From: an uncultured Clostridia bacterium
GTDB lineage: Bacteria > Bacillota > Clostridia > Christensenellales > Aristaeellaceae
Assembly: GCA_934621505.1 (NCBI GenBank)
Contig: CAKTUU010000002.1
Coordinates: forward strand, 1 to 64,000
DNA length: 64,000 nt
Direction: 5' to 3'
The notes under the pieces are model-generated. The model ran no database searches and was not told the DNA's origin. It worked only from the letters and a program-made list of their open reading frames with translations. The stretch's first letter is position 1; every line of letters begins with the position of its first letter. Both the position numbers and the translations under genes were made by a program. Below are positions 25,976 through 34,583 of the stretch, one piece after another.

Positions 25976-27034
25976 ATGCGCAATACGCCGTCCTTTTCCC
26001 AGGCGGAGCAGGTAATCGCCCGGGGACTCAGGGATGGAGCCTTTACCGCCGCCAGCCTGCTGGTGGGACAGAACGACCGGGTGCTGTACCGCCGCGCCTT
26101 TGGCCGCCTGTCCATTGACGACGACGCGCCCCTGTGCAGCGAGCAGACCCGGTATGATCTGGCGTCGATTACCAAGCCGCTGGTGGTGGGGATGCTGACC
26201 CTGCGGGCCATGGAAAGCGGCAAGCTGTGCCTGTGGGATAAGCTGGGCACCTTTCTGGATACGCCGGACGATAAGCGCGATATTACCCTTGCCCAGATTT
26301 TGACCCATACGGCGGGCTTTCCTACGGGAATCCACTTGTGGCAGATGAAACGTCCCCCGGAGGACGCGGCGGAAATGCTGCTGAATGTGCCGCTGCTGTT
26401 TGCACCCGGCAGCCGGGTGCAGTATTGCTGCGTCGGGTATATTCTGCTGGGGCTGCTGCTGGAATGCCTGTATGACATGCCGCTGAGCGATTTGGCAACC
26501 CAGGAGGTGTTTTGGCCCCTGGGTATGCGGCATACCGGCTATCTGCCTCAGGACGGCAACATTGCCGCTACGGAAATGCAGGACGACGGCCGCTGCCTGC
26601 AAGGCGTGGTGCATGATGAAAACGCCCGGTTTTTGGGCGGTATTTCCGGCAACGCGGGCGTGTTTTCCAACATGGACGATCTGGCGCTGTTTATGCAGAT
26701 GCTGTGCGCCAACGGCCGCCTGCCGGACGGAAGCCGCTACCTGAGTCCCGCCGCTTTGCGCCTGGCCATGCGGAACCATACCCCCGGCCTGGCTCAGGGC
26801 CGTGGATTGGGCTTTTATCTGCCCTATTACGATAATGGCTATACAGGCGACCTGTTCCCGCCGGAAACCATCGGCCATACGGGCTTTACCGGCACCAGCT
26901 TTACCCTGGATCCCACAACGGGCCTGTATGTGGTGCTGCTGACCAACCGCATCTGCCCTTCCAGGGATAGCCTGGCAATTTACCGCGTGCGCCGTCTGGT
27001 GCATAACGCCGTGTACGCCGCGGTAAGCGACTAG
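25976..27034 (+). CDS. Beta-lactamase-fold serine hydrolase
   Basis: 352 residues of the class C beta-lactamase/esterase family. The SxxK motif SITK is at 64-67 and the KTG-equivalent is HTGFTGTSF. The second motif, normally Tyr-Ser/Ala-Asn, reads YCCVGYILLG, so the third residue is Cys. No signal peptide is evident, which argues for a cytosolic esterase or D-amino peptidase rather than antibiotic resistance. AAGGGAGG precedes the ATG at 25976, favoured over an upstream ATG inside the phosphatase gene. Confidence 0.88.
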   Translation: MRNTPSFSQAEQVIARGLRDGAFTAASLLVGQNDRVLYRRAFGRLSIDDDAPLCSEQTRYDLASITKPLVVGMLTLRAMESGKLCLWDKLGTFLDTPDDKRDITLAQILTHTAGFPTGIHLWQMKRPPEDAAEMLLNVPLLFAPGSRVQYCCVGYILLGLLLECLYDMPLSDLATQEVFWPLGMRHTGYLPQDGNIAATEMQDDGRCLQGVVHDENARFLGGISGNAGVFSNMDDLALFMQMLCANGRLPDGSRYLSPAALRLAMRNHTPGLAQGRGLGFYLPYYDNGYTGDLFPPETIGHTGFTGTSFTLDPTTGLYVVLLTNRICPSRDSLAIYRVRRLVHNAVYAAVSD

Positions 27035-27084
27035 CCTCTGGCAATGCGAAGCGCAAGCGAGTCATTGGGCCTGTTGTCCAATGA

Positions 27085-27197
27085 CGGCGAGCGCGCATCA
27101 GGTGCGTTTTACGTGTCCGAAAAACGTACCTGATGCGCGCCCCCAACACCACACAAGCCCCGCGAAGCGGACCGGGGTCCAGGGGCACTGCCCCTGG
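27085..27197. repeat. 113-bp tandem repeat, unit 1
   Basis: Contains a long hairpin (27091-27140), a conserved middle (CCCCAACACCACACAAGCCC) and a palindrome CCAGGGGCACTGCCCCTGG. The second unit follows without a gap. Confidence 0.85.
27091..27140. repeat. Stem-loop with GTGTCC loop, copy 3
   Basis: A stem of about 20 bp with arms GCGCGCATCAGGTGCGTTTT and its near complement, and loop ACGTGTCCG. Confidence 0.7.
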
Positions 27198-27310
27198 CGG
27201 CGAGCGGGTATCAGGCGTGTTTTACGTGTCTGGAAAACGCACCTGATGCGCTCCCCCAACACCACACAAGCCCCGCGAAGCGGACTGGGGTCCAGGGGCA
27301 GTGCCCCTGG
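27198..27310. repeat. 113-bp tandem repeat, unit 2
   Basis: Same length and order as unit 1. The two hairpin arms differ from unit 1 with some compensating changes, while the middle is nearly identical. It ends 11 bases before the acyltransferase start. Confidence 0.85.
27202..27252. repeat. Stem-loop of the GTGTCC-loop family, copy 4
   Basis: Hairpin within the second tandem unit, loop ACGTGTCTG, stem through TATCAGGCGTGTTTT and GAAAACGCACCTGATG. Confidence 0.65.
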
Positions 27311-27321
27311 GGAAGGATGAT

Positions 27322-27978
27322 ATGATGGAGATGAAACGGTCCTATCGGATTTTGAGAGGCGTGGCGAAGGTGTTTACGCCGAAAATGGAAACCACCTGGG
27401 CCGAGCCCTTTGACGGCACGCCCAGCGTGTTTTGTCCGAACCATGCGGGAGCCATGGGCCCGGTGGATATGTGCGTGCATTTTGAACTGAAGGATCAAAG
27501 CCACCCCTGGTTTAACGCCGCCGTGGCCGACCCCAGGCAGATGCCCGCCTATGTGCGGCAGGACTACTGGTGGAAGCCCGGCTGCAAAATGGAATGGCTG
27601 TATAACGCGACCCTGCCCTATTTGGGGGCCGCCGTGCTGCCGCCGATCATGCGCACCGTGCCCGGCGTGCCGGTGTATCACGATATGCAGGTGATTAAAA
27701 CCTTTCGCAAAAGCATTGAGTTTTTGAAAAAAGGCGAGCATCTGATTATCTTTCCCCAGCAGCCCAGCGGCTACGGCAGCCACTATATGGAGCTGAACCA
27801 GGGCTTTTTGCAGATCGCGCCTATGGCATGGCGTACCCTGGGCCTGAAGCTGAAGTTTTATCCGGTGCATATCAGCAAGCGTACCATCGCCGTGGGCAAA
27901 CCGGTGCAGTTTGACCCGGAGGTGCCGCTGAAGGACCAGCAGCAGCGGCTGATTGACGGCATCGCCGCAGGCATTTGA
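27322..27978 (+). CDS. Lysophospholipid acyltransferase-family protein
   Basis: 218 residues of the PlsC/LPLAT fold: CPNHAGAMGPVD (His41), VPVYHDMQVIKTF and HLIIFPQQPSG. Expected to transfer acyl groups to lysophospholipids at the membrane, though no transmembrane helix is obvious. The usual H-x4-D motif reads H-x4-G here, as in the fusion protein at 3150-5237, with an Asp three residues further. GGGGAAGGA precedes clustered ATGs at 27322, 27325 and 27331. It lies directly after the 113-bp tandem repeats. Confidence 0.75.
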   Translation: MMEMKRSYRILRGVAKVFTPKMETTWAEPFDGTPSVFCPNHAGAMGPVDMCVHFELKDQSHPWFNAAVADPRQMPAYVRQDYWWKPGCKMEWLYNATLPYLGAAVLPPIMRTVPGVPVYHDMQVIKTFRKSIEFLKKGEHLIIFPQQPSGYGSHYMELNQGFLQIAPMAWRTLGLKLKFYPVHISKRTIAVGKPVQFDPEVPLKDQQQRLIDGIAAGI

Positions 27979-28002
27979 CCCATGTAGGCCGCCCAAAGGC
28001 GG

Positions 28003-28674
28003 CTAACAGATCTGCTTTAAAAACCGGCTCATCATATACCCTTCCGACGACTGGTAGCGCACATGCCACCAGTCGTCGTTTGTTTTGTCCAGAACGTCCA
28101 CCAGCTGCCCTAAGGGCACCCGAACCACAATGGCCGCCCCCGCCTGGGGCCTGGAACGCAGGTTCACGCTGCCGCCGCTTTCGGCGGAAACCACCGCCTG
28201 GGACGCGGCGGGAGCGGGAGCGCCCTCATCATAGCTGACGGCGTTCAGCAGCCCGGCGTAGGTCCAGCCCTTTAACGCTTTGCTGATAAGCACCCGGGGC
28301 CGGGTGGCGTTGATGATTTGCAGCGGCGAAACGCCGGCGACCAGCCCCATGTGATAAAAATCCTGGGGAAATTCCGGGTTGTAGTAACGGCCGCCGGGCT
28401 TGTATTCCGCCTTCATACCATCGGTGTTCCGGCGGGATTTAAAAATGACCATGCCGGGCCGCAGGGCCTTTGCGTCCGTTACCGGACGCAAATCGTGGCA
28501 AAAGACCCGGGCAATGCGGTTGGAACCGTGATAAATGCTTTGACCAAACTGCCGGTAGGCATAGACAAACGCGCCGGAGCAGTCAATGCCGCCGGGGCCG
28601 TTTACCCCCGGGGTGGCATAGGGCCAGCCAATCATTTGGTGAAAGACCTGAATCAATTCCTGAACGGGAATCAC
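28003..28674 (-). CDS. NlpC/P60 peptidoglycan hydrolase with SH3 domain
   Basis: 223 residues. The NlpC/P60 domain occupies about residues 1-140, with catalytic Cys32 in GGIDCSGAFVYAY and His108 in DFYHMGLVAG. A bacterial SH3 domain fills the C-terminus (SVNLRSRPQAGAAIVV to GYMMSRFL). Such enzymes cut gamma-D-Glu/meso-DAP bonds in wall peptides. The catalytic domain comes first and no signal peptide is visible, so export or a cell-lysis or endospore role is unclear. The start is GTG with AAAGGAGG upstream. Confidence 0.88.
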   Translation of the reverse strand: MIPVQELIQVFHQMIGWPYATPGVNGPGGIDCSGAFVYAYRQFGQSIYHGSNRIARVFCHDLRPVTDAKALRPGMVIFKSRRNTDGMKAEYKPGGRYYNPEFPQDFYHMGLVAGVSPLQIINATRPRVLISKALKGWTYAGLLNAVSYDEGAPAPAASQAVVSAESGGSVNLRSRPQAGAAIVVRVPLGQLVDVLDKTNDDWWHVRYQSSEGYMMSRFLKQIC

Positions 28675-29005
28675 GAATCGCGCCTCCTTTCCTTCGGCGT
28701 TTCAGGATATGCTGGAAAGGAAGAATGGGTTCCGCCAGAAAATGGAGATTCCGGCAGAAAAACTCAGAATGTAAACCTCATTTGGGACGAATTATCAAAA
28801 TGTAAACCGATATTTGCGTGACTTTGGGGGAATGCGCTGTTATCCTGAGGATGTTGGACCGGACCGGGCAAACCGCGTCCGGCCCGCGCGGGCCTCTCAA
28901 ACCGTTCCTGCTGCCTTGCCGGTACGAAACGGCCCAGACCCGTATTGGGGACCCCACAAAAACGAAGAAGCCCGGCGCACCCGCGTCAGGCTTCTTTGTT
29001 TGCTT
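28675..29005. other. Intergenic region, no gene recognised
   Basis: About 330 bases between the NlpC/P60 start and the broken GNAT gene. Short open frames on the plus strand lack family features. It contains the bidirectional terminator at 28956-29000. Confidence 0.5.
28956..29000. terminator. Terminator at the end of the two-component operon
   Basis: AGAAGCC and GGCTTCT close a GC-rich hairpin with T-rich flanks on both strands. It serves the minus-strand operon ending in the GNAT pseudogene. Confidence 0.65.
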
Positions 29006-29417
29006 TTTTCGTGACAAAGTTGGTCAGCCAGACGCCGCACCTGCCGGCAACACGCCACCCGTTAGCCCCGGCCTTCCATAAAGGGCCGGGCGGTCAGGGA
29101 GGCGTGAGTGGTAAAACAGGGGGCCGCGCAGGCGCTTTCCAGCGCGCCGCACAGGACGGCGGTCACTCCCTGCCGCTGGTAATCCTTGTGGACGTATAGC
29201 CGGTTTCATCCATGTCGGCAAACCCCACAATTTGCCCGTCCATGAGGGCAACCAGAGTGTGATGCGCCAGAAAGGACTGGTCTAAATCCACCTGACCCGC
29301 GGCCCAGGCTTCCAGATGGGCGGGGGTGTAATCCCGGCAGGCTGCCGCGTGTACCGTGTCGTAGAACAGACGGCCCAGCACCGGGCCGTCCTGGGGCTGA
29401 TAGGGCCGCAAAATCAT
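29006..29417 (-). pseudogene. Broken GNAT acetyltransferase gene
   Basis: The first 70 or so residues are a normal GNAT N-terminus (MILRPYQPQDGPVLGRLFYD ... MDGQIVGFADMDETGY). The frame then ends at a stop near 29163. A different frame continues with VHKDYQRQGVTAVLCGALES, the acetyl-CoA-binding motif, and later TARPFMEGRG followed by a stop where GNATs have Tyr. Restoring ETGY-IDRLY-VHKD would need about 13 bases between two CCGGCTAT-like copies, so a slippage deletion is likely. The ATG overlaps the preceding binding-protein stop by 4 bases, placing it last in the operon. Confidence 0.8.
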
Positions 29418-30403
29418 GGCGCGTCTTCCGCCATACGGGCGTCGCTGTCAATATACACAACCTTGTCATTCATAACGTAGGGAAAATTCTGCGGGGTAAC
29501 GGCCTCGCTCTGCGCCAGCAGCAGGGCCAGCCGCAGCGCCGCCTGCCCCTGCTCCAGGGCGTTGTTGTAAACCGTGGCGTACAAGGCCCCCTGGGACAGG
29601 GCCTCCATGGCGGGGGCGGTTGCGTCCACCCCCAGCACGGGAATAAAGCGGTGGCCGTCAAAATAACCGGCGGCCTTCAGCGCGTCAATGGCGCCCAGAG
29701 CCATATCGTCGTTGTTGGCGATGACACATTCAATGCGCCCGGCAAACTGGCTGAGCATGGCGGACATGCGCTCCTGGGCGGCGGTGCGTTCCCACATGGC
29801 GCTTTCCTCGCTTAAAAGCTCCGTCTGCACTCCCGCGTCCTGCAACGCCCGGATGGCGTATACCGACCGCAGCTCCGTGTCCTGATGCCCGGGCTGTCCC
29901 CGCAGCAGCACCAGCTGCATTTTGCCGTCCCCGTTTATATCCGCCTCCGGATGGGATAAAAAGTAGGCGGCGGCCATCTGCCCCTGCAGCAGGCCCTGCT
30001 GCTTGGGGTCGATGCCCACATAATAGGCCCGGTCATACAGGGCCAGGTCGCTGCCGAGAGGCTCGCGGTTGATCAGCACAATGGGCAGGTCGTGGCGCAT
30101 GGCCATTTGAATCAGATAAATGGCGGCGGTGCGGTCCACCGGGTTGATGATCAGCGCCTCGCAGCCCTGGGCAATCATGTCGGCAACCTGATCATTTTGC
30201 AGGTTCTGGTCGTTGGCGGAATCGTACATCAGCAGCCGGGCCTGCCCGTCGGCCTGGGACTGGATCACGGCCATCAGGCTGCTCATAAAAGTATCCTCGC
30301 CGTTGTAAACCGCAACCCCCAGCAATGGCAGCGCCTCCTGACCGGCGGCAACCGGGAAGGGCAGCAGCAGCCAGCACAAAAGCAGGATGCACAATCGCTT
30401 CAT
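29414..30403 (-). CDS. Periplasmic-binding-protein-like sugar-binding protein
   Basis: 329 residues with a signal peptide (LCILLLCWLLLPFPVAAG, no lipobox Cys). Type I periplasmic-binding fold of the galactose/ribose-binding family: LLGVAVYNGEDTFMSSLM, IINPVDRTAAIYLI, IVLINREPLGSDL, VIANNDDMALGAIDALKAAG. Such proteins bind sugars outside the cell. AAAGGAG precedes the ATG at 30403. No ABC ATPase or permease is nearby; the adjacent histidine kinase suggests the protein senses rather than imports. Confidence 0.85.
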   Translation of the reverse strand: MKRLCILLLCWLLLPFPVAAGQEALPLLGVAVYNGEDTFMSSLMAVIQSQADGQARLLMYDSANDQNLQNDQVADMIAQGCEALIINPVDRTAAIYLIQMAMRHDLPIVLINREPLGSDLALYDRAYYVGIDPKQQGLLQGQMAAAYFLSHPEADINGDGKMQLVLLRGQPGHQDTELRSVYAIRALQDAGVQTELLSEESAMWERTAAQERMSAMLSQFAGRIECVIANNDDMALGAIDALKAAGYFDGHRFIPVLGVDATAPAMEALSQGALYATVYNNALEQGQAALRLALLLAQSEAVTPQNFPYVMNDKVVYIDSDARMAEDAP

Positions 30404-30414
30404 AGGCGCTCCTT

Positions 30415-31242
30415 TCATTGCAGCAGGGGAAAAACCTGCTTGACGTTTTCCGGCAGGTACATGTTTTGCTTATCGGCCAGCAGGGCGGTTACGGCGACGT
30501 CATCGGCGCTTCTGACCTGAGCCGCCTGCACCGCCAGCCCGCCCAGAGCGTAGGGCTTATCCAGCGCCATAACGGCTACGGTGCCGTTTTCCAGCAGCGT
30601 GGCCCGGTCGTCGCCGGTATCAAACCCCAGCAGGGTTTTGTTGCCGCTTTGCACCGCCAGCGCGGCCGTGGCCCTGCCGCTGAGGGCCACAACGGTTTGA
30701 TAGCCCGCGGGCCAGTCCATGCCTGGCTGGTAGTCGATCAGGGCGTAATCGTACATGTCCGCCAGCGCAGAGGCCTGGGTGCTGCGGCGCAGGCTGCGGG
30801 TGGAATCGTCGTCCGTTATTACCGCCAAAGGGGCGGCCAGCTTTTGTGCCCGGCTCAGCAGGGCCACCACGGCGGCCTTGTCGTCCATGGAAATGGAGGG
30901 GCACCCCCTGGCCCGGCCGTCAATCACATAGACCGGCAGCTGGGTGGGGTGGCTGTCCACCCATGCCTGGGGGCTGTCCAGCCACAAAAGCACCGCCCGG
31001 GCCTGGGCGGGCAGCGGGTCGTCCCGGCCCACCACCGTCAGCGACGCGCCCGCCATGGCTGCCGCGTCGCTGATGCCCTTGCGCAGCTGCATCAAAAACG
31101 GGCCGGTGTCGTTTTCAATCACCAGAGCGTATAAGGGGACCTCCTGCTGTCTGGAAGCGCCGCTCTGGCCAAAACCCCAAATCAGCAGCAGCACCGTGGC
31201 GGTGAGGCAAAAGGCAATCAGCAGCCAGGAATGTTTTTTCAT
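30415..31242 (-). CDS. Membrane-anchored binding-protein-like sensor
   Basis: 275 residues. An N-terminal helix (SWLLIAFCLTATVLLLIWGF) without a clear cleavage site precedes a degenerate type I binding-protein fold: YALVIENDTGPFLMQLRKGI, VLLWLDSP, VYVIDGRA, TVVALSGRATAALAVQSG and KTLLGFDTGDDRATLLENG. Probably tethered to the membrane. Coupled to the kinase gene upstream (4-base overlap) and followed 11 bases later by a second binding protein. It may present a ligand signal to the kinase, as XylFII does for LytS in clostridial xylose sensing. Confidence 0.75.
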   Translation of the reverse strand: MKKHSWLLIAFCLTATVLLLIWGFGQSGASRQQEVPLYALVIENDTGPFLMQLRKGISDAAAMAGASLTVVGRDDPLPAQARAVLLWLDSPQAWVDSHPTQLPVYVIDGRARGCPSISMDDKAAVVALLSRAQKLAAPLAVITDDDSTRSLRRSTQASALADMYDYALIDYQPGMDWPAGYQTVVALSGRATAALAVQSGNKTLLGFDTGDDRATLLENGTVAVMALDKPYALGGLAVQAAQVRSADDVAVTALLADKQNMYLPENVKQVFPLLQ

Positions 31243-32978
31243 GACCTGTCCTCCTCCCAGCCCCGGGGAATACGAATGGTTACGGTGGTGCCCTCGTCCT
31301 CCACGCTGTGAATGGTCAGCCCGTATTCCGGGCCGTAGGTCAGGCGAATGCGCTCATGCACATTCTTCAGCCCAAAGCCGGTGGTGCCGCTGGCGTTCAG
31401 CAGCTCCGGCAGCCGCTGGGGGGGAATGCCCAGCCCATCGTCCGTGACGGAAAAGAACAGGTCCTTCTCCGTTACCCAGGCGCGAATGGCAATGTGCAAT
31501 TCGCCGTCCCGGGCCTCGTCAATGGCGTGGCTGATGCAGTTTTCCGTAAGGGGCTGCACAATCAGCTTCACCGTGCGCTCGGGCAGGGCCTCCTCCTGAG
31601 CGTCAATGGTGTAGACAAAGCGGTCCTTAAAGCGCATTTTTTGAATGACCAGATAGTTGCGCACATGCTCCAGCTCCTCCCGCACGGTGATAAACCGGCG
31701 GCCCTTGCTGATGGAGATGCGAAACAGCTTGGCCAGCGCCAGCACCATGGTAATGGCCTCCTGGCTGCGGCCCCGCTCCTCCATCCAGACGATGGAGTCC
31801 AGCGTGTTATACAAAAAGTGCGGGTTAATCTGGGCCTGCAGGGCGTTCAACTCGTGCAGGCGTTTGGTTTCCTGCTCCTGCACCACCCGGTCCATCAGGG
31901 TGCGGATCTGGGCCAGCATGTGGTTAAAGGCCTGGGACACGGAGCGTATTTCCCGAAAGCCCTTTTCGGCGATGGTCACGTTCAAATCGCCGCTTTGCAC
32001 CTTTTGCATTTTATGCTCCAGATGGGTAATGGGCCTGGTAACCAGGTAGCTCATCAGCGTGGCCGCCGCCAGGGACAGCAGCGCCGCGTCCGCCATAACC
32101 ACCGTTAAAATGCGGATGATGGTGTTTTGCAGGGCGTACAGTTCGTCCAGATAGGCCACGCCCACCATGCGCCACCGGGTCTGGGCCACGGTGGCCAGAA
32201 TCAGCGCCCGGTCCCGGCCGCCAGACTGGTCCTGGGCCGCGCCCACGATCTGGCTTTGGGCCGCCGCGCGGTCCTCCTGGCACAGGCCCTGATAAATCAG
32301 CTGCAGCCGGGGGTGGCAGATCAGATCGCCGCTTTCGTCCATCAGGTAGGCGTAGCCGCTTTGCCCCAGTGAAACAGAATCCACCAGACTGGAAAAGGCG
32401 GTATAGTCAAAATCCAGCAGGGCCACGCCGGTTTGCCTCTGGCCGTCCTTAAAATAATCCAGCCGCCGGGCCATGGTAATGACCAGGGACCGGTGGTCGG
32501 AAAACAGGTCCTGCACATGGGGAGAGGAAAAATAGGTGACGGTTCCCTCCCATTCCAGCGCCTTTTGAAACCACTCGCTTTGCCGCACCTGGGACGCGGG
32601 AACCCGCAGGCTGCCGCCGGTGCCGGCGTACAGGCCGCCGTCCTCCCGAAAGACGGCGATATTTACCACATCCGTGCGGCTGCTTTGCAAAACGGACAGC
32701 CGCTGGCGCAGGGCCTGCGGCCCCTCGTCCGGCTGGGTGGTTGTCTGGGAGGAGGCGAAGTGCAGGGTGGATACCATGTTGTCGATGTAAATTTCCAGCG
32801 AGGACACGCTTTGCAGCAGGGTTTCCTTGGTGCGCTGGATGGCGTTTTGCTGCAAAAGCTGGGTGACCCGGGGCATCAGCATGGCCAGCATAAACAGCAG
32901 AATAACGCCGATGCAGGCCAAAAAAGACGCGGTTAGCACGCTTTGCAGGCTTCTTCCCTCCAACGGCTTGCGGCTCAT
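31239..32978 (-). CDS. Sensor histidine kinase, YesM/LytS-type
   Basis: About 579 residues. Transmembrane helix at the N-terminus, an extracellular Cache-like sensing domain (about 45-290, including GYAYLMDESGDLICHP), a second helix, then HAMP. His_kinase domain has the phospho-site in QAQINPHFLYNTLDSIVWME, and the ATPase has PLTENCISHAID, DDGLGIPP and TGFGLKNVHERI. It should phosphorylate the AraC-type regulator whose gene ends 18 bases upstream. An in-frame TTG at 32984 is an alternative start; no strong ribosome site is seen for either. Its stop overlaps the next gene. Confidence 0.93.
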   Translation of the reverse strand: MSRKPLEGRSLQSVLTASFLACIGVILLFMLAMLMPRVTQLLQQNAIQRTKETLLQSVSSLEIYIDNMVSTLHFASSQTTTQPDEGPQALRQRLSVLQSSRTDVVNIAVFREDGGLYAGTGGSLRVPASQVRQSEWFQKALEWEGTVTYFSSPHVQDLFSDHRSLVITMARRLDYFKDGQRQTGVALLDFDYTAFSSLVDSVSLGQSGYAYLMDESGDLICHPRLQLIYQGLCQEDRAAAQSQIVGAAQDQSGGRDRALILATVAQTRWRMVGVAYLDELYALQNTIIRILTVVMADAALLSLAAATLMSYLVTRPITHLEHKMQKVQSGDLNVTIAEKGFREIRSVSQAFNHMLAQIRTLMDRVVQEQETKRLHELNALQAQINPHFLYNTLDSIVWMEERGRSQEAITMVLALAKLFRISISKGRRFITVREELEHVRNYLVIQKMRFKDRFVYTIDAQEEALPERTVKLIVQPLTENCISHAIDEARDGELHIAIRAWVTEKDLFFSVTDDGLGIPPQRLPELLNASGTTGFGLKNVHERIRLTYGPEYGLTIHSVEDEGTTVTIRIPRGWEEDRS

Positions 32979-32996
32979 GCCCAAAACGCCCCCTGA

Positions 32997-34583
32997 TCAG
33001 CGGCCCTTCCGCGCCTGACTGGGCGGATAGCCAAAGTATTTTTTAAAGCAGTAGCTAAAATAGGACGGATCCGGCAGCCCCACCTTTTCCGCAATTTCGG
33101 CGGTGCGCATTTCCGTGGTAGACAGCAGGGTCAGGGCCCGGTCCATGCGCAGCTCCGTCAGCAACTGGTGAAAGGTTTTGCGGGTTTCCTTTTTCAAAAC
33201 GGTGCTTAGGTAGCTGGGGGAAATATGCAGGTGCATGCACAGCTTTTCCAGCGACATGTCCCCATCGCCGTAGTACTTTTGCAAATAGTCCTGCGCGTTC
33301 ATGGCCAGCTGCCGGGTGGAGGTGGTGCGCTGGCTGGCCACCGCGTCGGTTACGGCGCAGACGGCGGCGGACAGGGCCTGCTGGGCCTCGTCCACAGTGG
33401 GACACTGGGTTAGGATCAGCCTGGTTAAAGCGTCCAGATGGCCGTCCAGACCGGACCGGGGCAGCCCCAGCTCCGACACGGCGCGCACCAGGCACATAAA
33501 CAGCTCCAGCAGGTACACCTGCCAGGCCTTGGGGGTAATGTGCCCGCGGCGGCATGCATCCAGCAGATCGGCCAGCAGCCGCAGGGATTCGGCCTGATCC
33601 CCCGCCTTTAAAGCGGATAGCAGTCGGCGGGTAGCAGCTTCATCCGCCCGCAGGTCGCTGCTGCCGGGACGGATATCCGGAAAGAACAGCACTTGGGGCA
33701 CGCCTTCCAGAAGGCATTGCTCCAGCGCGTCCTGGGCCTGCTTGGCCGACTGGGCCACGGCGGACAGGGACGCGGCGATGTCGCCCACGCCCATATACAA
33801 ATCCAGCCCCAGATAATGGCGCACGGTTTTGCGCGCCTCCTCCAGCAGGGCCACGCAGGCGGCGCGGTTATCCGGCTCCTGCAGGGGCAGCAGCACCGCC
33901 GACATGTCCCGGTAGGGAAACACATAGGGCCGGTGCGCCTCAAGGGCCTCGGTCAGCACGTTGCGCATGGCGAACATGCGCAGCTCCGGGTCGGCAATGC
34001 CGCAGCCGGAAGCGTCCGCCGGCCGCAGCAGCGCCACCGCCCAGGCGGCGGCGTCCAGCTGCTCGCCATAGCGATGGGCGCTCCGGACGGCTTCCTCCGG
34101 GTTGATATCCCCCGCCAGCAGGGACTGCAAAAGGGTTTGCCGCAGCACCGGCAGGCTGTCCCGAAAATAGGCTTGAAGCCGGTCCACGTTCAGACGGCGG
34201 GCATAGGCCTCGTCCAACTGGGCCTTCGCGTCCTTCAGCACCGTTTGAAATTCCTGGGAGGAAATGGGCTTGAGCAGGTAGCCCATGGTTTTGATTTCAA
34301 TGGCCTGCCGGGCGTACTCAAAGTCGTCATAGCCGCTTAAAATCAGAAATTCCGTGGCGGGGGACGCCTCCCGCACCCGGCGGCACAGGGTCAGCCCGTC
34401 CATCAGGGGCATGCGGATATCCGTCACCAGCAGGTCGGGCTCCAGCTGTTCGCACAGGCTCAGGGCCTCCACGCCGTTGCCCGCCTCGCCCACCACGGTA
34501 AAGCCCAGGGCCTCAAAGGGGACAACCTCCTTGAGTCCCTGACGGATTTCCGCCTCATCGTCGCACAGGATCAGCTTATACAC
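32997..34583 (-). CDS. AraC-type response regulator, YesN family
   Basis: 528 residues. The receiver domain begins VYKLILCDDEAEIRQGL, with the acceptor Asp in LLVTDIRMPLMDG and the Lys in LLKPIS. A middle region of about 270 residues is followed by two AraC helix-turn-helix motifs: DMSLEKLCMHLHISPSYLS and RTAEIAEKVGLPDPSYFSY. The start is GTG at 34583 with AAGGAGG upstream; an in-frame ATG farther up lies inside trmO. Partner of the downstream kinase, and likely controls carbohydrate genes outside the window. Confidence 0.94.
   Translation of the reverse strand: MYKLILCDDEAEIRQGLKEVVPFEALGFTVVGEAGNGVEALSLCEQLEPDLLVTDIRMPLMDGLTLCRRVREASPATEFLILSGYDDFEYARQAIEIKTMGYLLKPISSQEFQTVLKDAKAQLDEAYARRLNVDRLQAYFRDSLPVLRQTLLQSLLAGDINPEEAVRSAHRYGEQLDAAAWAVALLRPADASGCGIADPELRMFAMRNVLTEALEAHRPYVFPYRDMSAVLLPLQEPDNRAACVALLEEARKTVRHYLGLDLYMGVGDIAASLSAVAQSAKQAQDALEQCLLEGVPQVLFFPDIRPGSSDLRADEAATRRLLSALKAGDQAESLRLLADLLDACRRGHITPKAWQVYLLELFMCLVRAVSELGLPRSGLDGHLDALTRLILTQCPTVDEAQQALSAAVCAVTDAVASQRTTSTRQLAMNAQDYLQKYYGDGDMSLEKLCMHLHISPSYLSTVLKKETRKTFHQLLTELRMDRALTLLSTTEMRTAEIAEKVGLPDPSYFSYCFKKYFGYPPSQARKGR

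Noticed and set aside
28818..29081. Plus-strand gene of 87 codons after the NlpC/P60 gene
   Set aside because: No convincing ribosome site or family match, and it runs through a bidirectional terminator and the reverse of the GNAT pseudogene.
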